A stretch of DNA of 12,500 bases. Source: Actinidia chinensis. Lineage: Eukaryota; Streptophyta; Magnoliopsida; Ericales; Actinidiaceae. Shown piece by piece: positions 1 through 6,806 of this stretch (position 1 is its first letter; the number at the start of each line of letters is the position of its first letter). The notes under the pieces were generated by a model. It saw only the letters and a list, made by a program, of their open reading frames with translations, was not told the DNA's origin and made no database searches. The stretch is from NCBI GenBank assembly GCA_009663005.1, contig CM018914.1, positions 21,033,252 to 21,045,751 on the forward strand, written 5' to 3'. Both the position numbers and the translations under genes were made by a program.

Positions 1-951
1 ATGTATAGGAATCGATCTGACTTAGCCTAAGGAACATGACGAACGAGATTAACACAATACCAAGCAAGCAATGTAAGTACCTTATCTCTAAAGTAGAGTA
101 AATTACTTTTGGCATGCTTATGATATATGCATAACATTATGTATGCTATGCAAATCAAATCCATAGAATAGATATGAATCTTTCCAAAAATATTTGTATG
201 TATATGCAATGAAACATCAAACTTCTGCCTTTCAGGAAAGGTTACTCGGCCGGCATACCCCGACCAAGGGGGGTGTGGAAATCATGTATATGCCCAGCAA
301 AAGAACGGGAGGTCATAGTGCATAATATATTGTTCAACAATTAATTTGACTTAAATATAGTCAAACTACAAGTACAAGTATTTATGAATCTTGACAAAGT
401 TATTGCGAAAAAAATTAAATATTTATTATCTTTTCCACGATATGTATGGTATATGGATCTACCATGTATTTTCATATTTTTGAAGTATGATAAACCTATA
501 TTAGAGATTATGGTTATACGCTAAGGCAAATATGCGTAGGAATATTGTTTTTGACAATATTTCAGGTGATAAAGGAAAGCAAGTGGAGTGAATTGGTCGC
601 ACTGTCTATGTAATAAGAACAATGAATTCACGTAGTATAACCCAGACTGAATGTTCGAGGGCTTTAGAATATGTAAGTTGTAAGTTGTATGAATGTTAAG
701 GACAGGTACAGTTTTTCGACCGTCATGGGCAGTAATTTCAAATGAATGAATTTAATATTGAATTTTATTGACTCCAACAATAAATTTATATGTTTTGCTT
801 CTGCACATGAAAAGTTTTTAAATAAAAAAATACAAAAAGTTTTAAAGAAAAGGAACAAAAAATTTTAAAGAAAAATTTTTATGAAGGAAAAATCAGATTG
901 ACGACGCTCGATGCCGCGTGGAGCCTAGCGGGCATCGGGCGGGTCGTTACA
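1..951 (+). mobile_element. 3' portion of a Tekay/Del-like chromovirus LTR (copy C), cut by the window edge
   Basis: From about position 73 this aligns by eye with the 3' halves of the two LTRs at 4553-6587 and 6807-8746. Shared landmarks, in the same order, are the GTAAGTA segment near 75, the CGGCCGGCA block near 248, the TTATTGCGAAA segment near 400, the AATATTG/CAATATT hairpin at 541-561, the AAAAGTTTTTAAA stretch near 810, the GC-rich end from 901 and the terminal GTTACA at 946-951. Positions 1-72 do not match the other copies well, so this is probably a different subfamily. No primer-binding site follows 951, so it is a 3' LTR or a solo LTR. The window does not include its 5' end or the left target duplication. 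If the duplication is 5 bp, it should be ATCAT (952-956). Confidence 0.8.
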
Positions 952-1284
952 ATCATTCTGATGAGGAGTTGTTTAGGAAAGTAGAAGTCGGGATAACAGG
1001 TATGTAGTGCATGGTTTAATTTTATTTGGTACAATTGATGGGTAAATTTATTTTCTTAAATGTGTTTTATTTGTTCTTAAAGTAGAACAACTTGTTCATG
1101 TGGTTGCTCAACTTGAAACAACCCAATTTTCTATTTATGCTTCAAATTCTTGCAAGTTATTATTTATTTTATATTTTATATTTTATATTTTCTTAATGTA
1201 GATGAATCAGGTTCGCTGAACAAACAGGGAACTACGCGTTTGTTTGATGTTTGGAATCTACCACCTGGAAAAGGATTATTGTGA
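952..1284 (+). CDS. Possible last two exons of an unrecognised host gene, truncated on the 5' side by an LTR
   Basis: An open frame from 952 to 999 ends at a good donor (G at 999, then GTATGT). A 202-bp, T-rich intron at 1000-1201 ends TTAATGTAG. The frame continues at 1202 to TGA at 1282-1284, and AATAAA lies at 1290-1295. The spliced tail is about 43 residues, beginning N/H-S-D-E-E-L-F-R-K-V and ending F-D-V-W-N-L-P-P-G-K-G-L-L. It is charged at first, then W/P/G-rich, which looks like a real C-terminus rather than random AT-rich sequence. I do not recognise the family. The upstream part is missing because the LTR ends at 951. Either the LTR landed inside the exon, or a weak acceptor such as the AG ending at 965 starts the exon and the LTR lies in an intron. 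Support is splice signals and composition only. Confidence 0.35.
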
Positions 1285-1832
1285 TATTTAATAAAGCTTT
1301 TTAGCCTGTTGGAGAAGAAGGTGGTGTTTTAAATCGTTCCGTTGCACGGATATGCCCGATTAACTGTAGCTTGCATTACGTGCCAGATTACTATAAAGAA
1401 GAATGCTTGAACATCATTGAGGATTTAATTTTTAATTACAAATATTATCTTCTTCTTATTTATGCACATCACATAATAGATTTAGTTGTTTTGGAGTACG
1501 TTCCATTATCCTAATAACATTGAAACTTGTCATTTGTGAGCGCGATCGCTCAAAAGTATTTGTTTTATTTTTCTTTAATAAAATATATTTGAGGAAGAAA
1601 ATTGATTTCGTTTATATATATTCAGCACAAAAGACCAAACATCTATAATTACTTAGTTTTTTTCATTAATTTTCATTTGGCAAGTTGGCAAATATTATAG
1701 ACAAGATTTTCAATTGGAGCTGCCACCAAGTTATTGGTCCTAGAAAATCATATAATATAATGACTTTGAGAATAGCACAGTCACTATCATTTCTAAAGAT
1801 GGGTCCAAGGATTATGGTACCAAACGAGAAGG
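1285..1832 (+). other. Noncoding stretch downstream of the putative gene, likely 3' UTR then intergenic
   Basis: AT-rich sequence with no convincing ORF. Possible polyadenylation signals are AATAAA at 1290-1295 and another AATAAA just before 1590. A short perfect hairpin, GAGCG-CGAT-CGCTC, lies at 1538-1551 and contains the 8-bp palindrome GCGATCGC. I recognise no transposon in this stretch. Confidence 0.4.
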
Positions 1833-2280
1833 TGTTAAGCACTCGCTCGGCCTAAGCACAAGGTAAGCCTCTACTTAACAGGTGGAGAGGCAGGGTGGCG
1901 GAGGAGGGCAAGGGAGGGGGGAAGAGAGGGGGCCAGCGGGGTGTGAAAGCTCTGCGCACGAGGGAGCAAAAATAAAAAACTAAACTAAAACTATGTTTTC
2001 TTTCTTTTCTCTCTAATCTCACTACTATTATAAAAAATCCTAATTTTCTCAATCTTCTCTCTCAAAAATACTAAAATCTCTCTATTCTTTCTTTCCTTTC
2101 TCTTTTAGGTGTCTCTTGAGAGGAAAAGAATGGGGTAATTATACAGGAATTTAGGGCTAAAAATATAATTTATGATAATGAAATGTCTTTGGGGAAGTTT
2201 AGAGCTTATAAAAAGAAAAATAAACTCGGATATTATGTTTTCTTGAATAAGAAAATAAGTTAAAATGTATAAAAGTAAAA
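1833..2280. other. G-rich tract and pyrimidine-rich flank, no gene
   Basis: The first part (about 1835-1985) is clearly more GC-rich than its surroundings and strongly purine-rich on the plus strand, including closely spaced G runs at 1906-1932. It then switches to a TC-rich stretch (about 1994-2110) full of TTTCT and CTCTC. The open frame here on the minus strand is a product of this skew and has no protein-like character. From 2110 to 2280 the sequence is plain AT-rich DNA. Confidence 0.4.
1906..1932 (+). other. Potential G-quadruplex motif
   Basis: Four G runs of three or more are separated by loops of 3, 1 and 6 bases: GGG at 1906-1908, GGG at 1912-1914, six Gs at 1916-1921 and five Gs at 1928-1932. 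This fits the usual G3+N1-7 rule. Formation in the cell is not shown by sequence, and nothing nearby links it to a promoter. Confidence 0.45.
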
Positions 2281-3182
2281 TATGACGCCCTGTCTATAGT
2301 ACCGGTCCGGCACTATGACCAAAAAAAGAGTGTCGTTTTGGCATTCTGAGAAGTCCAAAGTTCACGGGATCTCCCCGAGTACGTATCGAAAGCTCAATTA
2401 GTCTACTTTTAAGCCAAATTAGAATCAAAATCCTATCATTTATAAATCAGGATATATGATCATTTAAACATTAGTATGTCAGAAATTGTGTGACTTTAAA
2501 AAAAAACTCGTATCTCATTTGTTTGAAATCGGATTAAAACCAATATTGTATAGTTGAAAATCTCTTTAAAGGTACTACATATTATGAACACCAATTTTAA
2601 AAATTATGATTTTTTATTACGAAAAAAGGGCAGAAAATGAACTATTCCGCAGGACATTCTTTTACAACATATTCTCCCTGAAATACCCCCCATCCTCACA
2701 TTCTAAATATAAAAAAAAAAACTAATTAGGTACTCGAGAAAAATCACAAATTCATTTTTTTCATAGAATTCATCATTCTCATTTTGACGCTTTGCTACAC
2801 AAGTTTTGTCAAAGAAGGACATTTGTAGGCACCTCATTTTGACCGGTTATAATTTTTGGGCCCACCATTGGATCGATGCCCGATGACGACACAAAGAGAG
2901 GGAGAGAGACGGTTTGCTGGTGGTGGTTTTAGGGGCAAGACATCACAAAGAGACCTTAGTGAGAGGAATGTAATTTTTGTCTTCCTTAACTATAGGGAAA
3001 AAAAGTAAAAATAAATAAATAAACATCTTAAGCTTCTATAGTTACCAAATTTATAATCTAAACTCAAAACATGAAAAATGTTCGCGTTCAGATATCTTTA
3101 GAGCTACCTACCTATTTTGCAAATGATCAGAACAACGTATTTTGTGGTGGAGTACTTTCATTTTTTTCCTCACGAGAATATC
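2281..3182. other. Noncoding stretch, possibly decayed Ty3/gypsy LTR or leader
   Basis: No ORF of substance. The segment beginning TGACGCCC at 2282, with ACCGGTCCGG at 2301-2310 and a region about opening codons and A-rich runs to 2640, has the look of a plant gypsy LTR. The stretch near 2829, GCACCTCATTTTGACCGG, is also of a kind I associate with plant gypsy LTRs. I cannot find paired copies, target duplications or a primer-binding site, so ends and family are unknown. A purine-rich patch (GAGAGGGAGAGAGAC) lies at about 2896-2910. The call is an impression from memory of similar sequences, not an alignment. Confidence 0.25.
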
Positions 3183-3769
3183 TTTTAAGGCAAGAAAAAC
3201 TAATTTTTTGAGAAAATCTTTAAGGCAGAGGACTGACTTTTTAATAAAATCATTAAGATAGGTAAAAACTGAATTTTTAATTAAACCTTTAAGGCAATCA
3301 AAATCGACTATTTGTATAAACTTTTAATGTAGGCAAAATCGCCTTTTTGATAAAACCTTTAAGGTAGGTAAAACTGACTTTTACGAAAAAATCTTTAAGT
3401 CATATAAAAATTAAATTTTTGCTAAAATCTTTAAGACAGACAAAACTGACTTTTCACGAGAAAACCTTTTAAGGCATGTAAAATTGACTATTCAACAAAA
3501 CCTTTAAGGCATACAAAATTGATTTTTTATAAAACCTTTAAGGCATGTAAAAATAAACTTTTTGATAAAACTTTTAAGGTTGGCAAAATCAACTTTTGAA
3601 AAACAACAAAAATTTAAGATAGGAACAACTGATTTTTTAAAGAAAACTTTTAAGGCAGACAAAATTGACTTTTTAGGAAAAACCTTTAAGGCAGATAAAA
3701 ATTGACTTTCAATAAAACCGTTACAGGCCTTTTGGGCATATAGATATTAACTTTTTAATAAAACCTTTA
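3183..3769. repeat. Left arm of a ~35-bp tandem repeat array
   Basis: About sixteen diverged copies follow one another. Each starts TTTAAGGCA or a variant, runs through GTAAAA-TTGACTTTTT and ends GATAAAACC, where the next copy begins. Unit length varies by a few bases, mostly in A and T runs. Each junction reads CCTT-T-AAGG, a small inverted repeat. The last copy before 3770 is irregular (3719-3765). The array stops exactly at TTA (3767-3769), where the DNA transposon begins, and resumes at 8850. It is noncoding. Its position close to retroelement-like sequence suggests it may have begun as a minisatellite inside a retroelement leader or LTR, but that is inference. Confidence 0.85.
3767..3769. 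other. Left target-site duplication TTA of the DNA element
   Basis: TTA here matches TTA at 8850-8852. Removing everything between them plus one copy joins ACCTTTA to AGGCAAG, restoring the repeat junction CCTTTAAGGC seen throughout the array. That independently supports the boundaries. TTA or TAA duplication is typical of PIF/Harbinger transposons. Confidence 0.75.
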
Positions 3770-3796
3770 GGGGCCGTTTGGCTGCCGGATAACATA

Positions 3797-3819
3797 GGGG
3801 GATAAATTTTAGAGGGGGA

Positions 3820-3847
<28 letters not shown>
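3797..3847 (+). repeat. Three subterminal direct repeats inside the DNA element
   Basis: GGGGATAAATTTTAGA at 3797, GGGGAATAAATTTTAGA from about 3815 and GGGGATAACTTTTAA from about 3833 are near copies spaced about 18-19 bases apart, directly inside the left terminal repeat. Transposases of several DNA transposon families bind repeated subterminal motifs, so a binding function is possible but unproven. Confidence 0.6.
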
Positions 3848-3856
<9 letters not shown>

Positions 3857-3857
3857 A

Positions 3858-3889
<32 letters not shown>

Positions 3890-4021
3890 GATAAGGAAGA
3901 AAAATGTGTCAAGGGACCTTTTTTCCCTTATTCCAAAAATTCTTGAAAATGTTAAAATTAAAACTAAAGAGTTCAAAAATAATATATTATCAAAGTAAAG
4001 GGGTACAAAGTGAAATTTACC

Positions 4022-4044
4022 CTATATATATATATATATATATA
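4022..4044. repeat. (TA)n microsatellite, TATA-like
   Basis: About eleven TA dinucleotides lie roughly 30-50 bp upstream of the ATG at 4076. The placement could serve as a TATA box for the small ORF, but such tracts are also common as simple repeats. Confidence 0.6.
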
Positions 4045-4075
4045 ACTTTGAAGCCTTAATTTCCTAATTGTGAGC

Positions 4076-4453
4076 ATGTTCATTTCAGAGAGTCATTTCA
4101 GAGAGAGCACGTTCGTTTCAGAGACAGAAAGAAAGAGAAGGGGTCTAGGCGGAGCCGCGGAGGCCGGACGCTTCAATTCAGGCGCCGGTGGGTTCGATTC
4201 AAGCATCGGAGGGTTCGATTCAAGCGACGAACGGTTTGATTCAAGCGACGGATGGTTAGATTCAAGCCACAGATGGTTTGATTCAGAGGCCGGATGGTTT
4301 GATTCAGACGATGGATGTACAAAATATGCCTCTCTCTCCGATTTATTTATTTATTTATTTATTATTTTTTATTTTTTAAAATTATTTTTTGGTGGTTTTG
4401 TTGGCTTTGGTTTGGGGAAGGGAGGAATAATGAGGGGTGTTAAAAAAGGCTGA
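4076..4453 (+). CDS. Small ORF with seven F-D-S-S heptapeptide repeats, in the DNA element
   Basis: The first ATG of this frame is at 4076 (an earlier GTG at 4070 is not a plant start), giving 125 codons. Residues 1-31 are Ser/Glu/Arg-rich, ending in a basic E-R-K-R-R patch and a G-L-G-G-A-A-E-A-G stretch. Residues 32-80 are seven tandem heptads, each close to [G/R/W]-F-D-S-[S/E/D]-x-[G/E/R], for example G-F-D-S-S-I-G and W-F-D-S-D-D-G. The rest runs through a TTTA microsatellite into low-complexity I/F/L residues, so the true end may be earlier, perhaps at an intron. I recognise no family. It could be the first exon of a transposon-encoded protein, or simply an open minisatellite. The G+C content is well above the neighbouring DNA. 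Confidence 0.35.
   Translation: MFISESHFRESTFVSETERKRRGLGGAAEAGRFNSGAGGFDSSIGGFDSSDERFDSSDGWLDSSHRWFDSEAGWFDSDDGCTKYASLSDLFIYLFIIFYFLKLFFGGFVGFGLGKGGIMRGVKKG
4169..4315 (+). repeat. 21-bp minisatellite, seven in-frame copies
   Basis: Seven successive 21-bp units share the core TTCGATTCAAGC or TTTGATTCA. The period is exactly seven codons with no frame break. Third-position changes are frequent (TTC/TTT, GAC/GAT) and the F-D-S core stays nearly intact in all copies (one F-N-S, one L-D-S). Confidence 0.85.
4341..4363. repeat. (TTTA)n microsatellite
   Basis: TTTA repeats five or more times and passes into a T-rich run to about 4377. It interrupts the protein-like part of the small ORF, so residues after it are probably not real coding sequence. 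Confidence 0.7.
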
Positions 4454-4470
4454 AAATATCCTAATACGCC

Positions 4471-4512
4471 GGATAACTTTGGGGGAGGGGGAGGGCTGCC
4501 CAAAAGTTATTC
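4471..4512. repeat. Foldback with G-rich loop near the right side of the DNA element
   Basis: GGATAACTTTGGG (4471-4483) pairs with CCCAAAAGTTATTC (4499-4512), allowing one bulge and one mismatch. The loop is G-rich. GCCGGATAAC here also repeats the sequence just inside the left terminus (3784-3793), so an internal copy of the transposon end is present. Confidence 0.55.
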
Positions 4513-4547
4513 GAGACTATCCAAGAGCTGGGGGAAGGGGAAGCAGA

Positions 4548-4552
4548 GGGAA
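4548..4552. other. Left target-site duplication GGGAA of the chromovirus
   Basis: GGGAA directly precedes TGTAAC at 4553 and is repeated at 8747-8751 directly after GTTACA. Five bases is the usual Ty3/gypsy duplication length. Confidence 0.9.
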
Positions 4553-4993
4553 TGTAACATCCCGAATTTTTAAAATATGTAATTAACCAAATTAGATAAA
4601 AATAGATACAATCAAATACGAAACATGTACAATAGATCATTAATTATGTAAAATTAATAAATTTTGTATTCCAAGAATAAGTAGATACTGTAAAGAATTT
4701 TGGAGTTTATTGAAAGATTCATAAATTTTAAAATAAAACAAATTTAAGAGAATATGTAAGTTTGAGGGGTTTTTGAAGTGTAATTTGAACCCCACATGCG
4801 TCGAGAGAGGAAAAGAAAAGAGACCGAGAAATATAATATGTATATGGTAAAGAACGAAATGATGGAGAGATAGCTTTTAGAGAGTAGTTTGTGGAAAAGT
4901 TTTTTTATAGAGTTTGGTTTGGATGGGTGATGGGGAAAAGAAAGAAAGGATAAAGAAAAGATGGTGTTGGAAAGAGAAATGGGATGTTGGAAC

Positions 4994-5046
4994 GAAAAGA
5001 GAAAGAAAGAAAGAAAGAAAGAAAGAAAAAAGAAAGAAAGAAAGAA
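4994..5046. repeat. (GAAA)n microsatellite in the 5' LTR
   Basis: A run of GAAA units with a small interruption. The corresponding place in the other LTR (about 7160-7181) has only a few units. Confidence 0.85.
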
Positions 5047-6219
5047 ATTGAGAGATGATATAATGTAATTCAAAGTTGAAGGGATTAGAAGTGATAGACG
5101 GTATTTGCATACATAGGATGCTTTGGCCGGGAAAGTAGTTAGAAGATAGAAAAAAAAAAAAAGTGAAAAAAGGAGAAAAGGAAAAGAGGAAAAGAAAAAA
5201 AAAAGGAAGATGTGTTTTATTATATAATTATATATGGATATATAGATGTGTGGTGTTATGATGGCCACATGGGGGAGTTATGTGATATATATATATATGT
5301 ATTAAAGAATATATATATATATATAGAACGAAAGAAAAAAAAATTACAAGAAAAGAAAGAAATTGGGATGGGAGACAAAAGTGATAAGAGAGAAAAGAAA
5401 AAGAATGGGCACTGGGGTCTTGGGTTTATATTTATATATAGTGTGATGTGTGTGTATATGTTAAAGGAGGAAGAAAAAAAAAATTGTGAGAGAGAAGAGT
5501 AGACCGAGAGACGAGGGGAGAAACTCTTCAAATTTTATGTCTTTTTGCCCAAACACAGCCTGCGCACACACCAGTTAGTGGAAAATTATATGGTTGTGGT
5601 CAGTTATAAATCATAGAGTTAGGATGGAGAATCAACGGTTGAGAATGATGTCGATTGAGATGAAATGACAGTATGAGTTCATGGATGACAGATCTTCATA
5701 TTTGAGGGTGTCGATTTCAATTTGATGTAAGTAAACCCTTACTCTTTAAGGTAGTGTAAGTAAACCTTAATTTCTAAAATAGAGTAAATATTCTTTTATA
5801 CTACTATATATGCATGCACTTATGTTATGCTATTGCAAATCAAAATCCATGGCTTAGATATAAATATTTGAAATGATTTTGTATGTTATATGTCTATGTA
5901 CCACATATTTTACCTTTCAGAAGGTATATTCGGCGACGGCCGGCACATTCGACTCAAGGAGTGTGTGAAATTATGTATAAACCCGAATAAGGACTGGACA
6001 GGAGGTCCATAGTTCATAATGTATGTTCAAGAATTTGTTGGACTCGGATATCGTAAAATACAAGTACAGCCTGAATTTGGAACAAGTTATTGCGAAAGAT
6101 TAACTGTTTTATCTTTCTTCAAGCTATGTATGTTTATATGCATTACAATGGTATTTTATGTTTGATATGTAAATAAAACCATGTAGATTATGGTTATACG
6201 CTAAGCAAATGGATTAAGG

Positions 6220-6240
6220 AATATTGTTTTTGACAATATT
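6220..6240. repeat. LTR hairpin AATATTG/CAATATT
   Basis: A 7-bp perfect inverted repeat with a 7-base T-rich loop, followed by TTCAGGTGATAAAG. The same hairpin is intact in copy C (541-561) and partly broken in copy B (about 8375-8394). Confidence 0.6.
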
Positions 6241-6590
6241 TCAGGTGATAAAGAAAGAAAGTGGATAACCTACTAGAACCATGTTATGTAATAAGAATAG
6301 AGAATTATGTAGGATAGTCCGGACTAGAAAGTCCCCGTCTGGTTTTTAAATATGTCATGTATTAAAATATGTATGAATGTTAAGAAGGTACAGTCTCCTT
6401 ACCGCAGGGCGTATTAGAATTAATAATTTTCAATGAAGAATTAATATTGAAATATAAAATTTACATGTTTCGCTTCGCCACATGAAAAGTTTTTAAAGAA
6501 AAAGTCTTTAATAAGAAAAATCGACCAGTGACGACGTCGATGTCGAGCGACGGACCAAAGTGGGCGTCGGGAGGGTGGTCAGTTACAGAA

Positions 6591-6603
6591 TGCGTATCAG
6601 ACC
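6591..6603 (+). other. Primer-binding site, initiator-Met tRNA type
   Basis: TGCGTATCAGACC lies three bases after the 5' LTR. It matches the common plant site TGGTATCAGAGC apart from a small indel and one or two changes. This marks where minus-strand DNA synthesis would start. Confidence 0.7.
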
Positions 6604-6756
6604 AAACGGTTCAGAAACTTGTACTGTGTCTAATATATGATAATGAATATATTATAGATAATGTAATTCAGTCTAAAGTAGTGTAAGTTAATATTTAGAT
6701 CAGAGTGCAGCAGGAATGAAAGCGTATTTTGTATTTTGATAGATAACACAAAATAA
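6604..6756 (+). other. Unassigned interior of the deleted chromovirus
   Basis: About 150 bp between the primer-binding site and the pol tail, AT-rich, with stops in all frames. It probably joins leader sequence to pol-end sequence across a large deletion, but the junction cannot be located without a complete relative. Confidence 0.5.
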
Positions 6757-6806
6757 GTTTCCCCAAATTTCGAGGACGAAATTTTTATAAGGAAGGAAGA
6801 TGTATG
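6757..6806 (+). pseudogene. 3' end of chromovirus pol, remnant, with polypurine tract
   Basis: The codons from 6763 read P-N-F-E-D-E-I-F-I-R-K-E-D. In Tekay/Del elements an F-E-D-E-I tail ends the polyprotein just before the 3' LTR. A TAA at 6754-6756 closes the frame upstream, so this is an isolated tail. The purine run AAGGAAGGAAGA (6789-6800) is the likely polypurine tract that primes plus-strand synthesis. Six bases (TGTATG) separate it from the LTR start. The frame stays open into the LTR, as is common for this family. Confidence 0.7.

Larger units (their letters stand above)
4553..6587 (+). repeat. 5' LTR (copy A), about 2035 bp
   Basis: Starts TGTAACATCCCGAA and ends CAGTTACA. The middle contains a long GA-rich purine tract (about 4798-5210) and a second one to 5520. 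TA microsatellites are at about 5285-5298 and 5310-5325. The minus-strand open frames in the purine tracts are low-complexity F/L/S strings and not genes. The latter half matches copies B and C, including the CGGCGACGGCCGGCA block near 5932. It is longer than copy B mainly because of extra sequence around the GAAA microsatellite. Confidence 0.9.

Noticed and set aside
1538..1551. GAGCG-CGAT-CGCTC hairpin as a transcription terminator
   Set aside because: The stem is only 5 bp and intrinsic terminators do not apply to plant nuclear genes. A chance palindrome is more likely.
1852..2052. 66-residue minus-strand open frame rich in P, R and L
   Set aside because: It follows the G-rich tract exactly and shows no protein-like motif.
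3183..3769. Tandem ~35-bp array considered as a CRISPR array
   Set aside because: The units are contiguous and diverged along their whole length, with no unique spacers between conserved repeats.
4744..5531. Overlapping open frames of 77 to 174 residues on both strands in the 5' LTR
   Set aside because: They translate the GA-rich and TA-rich tracts into runs of F/S/L/Y or K/E/I. They have no domains and are not kept in copy B, where the microsatellite is shorter.
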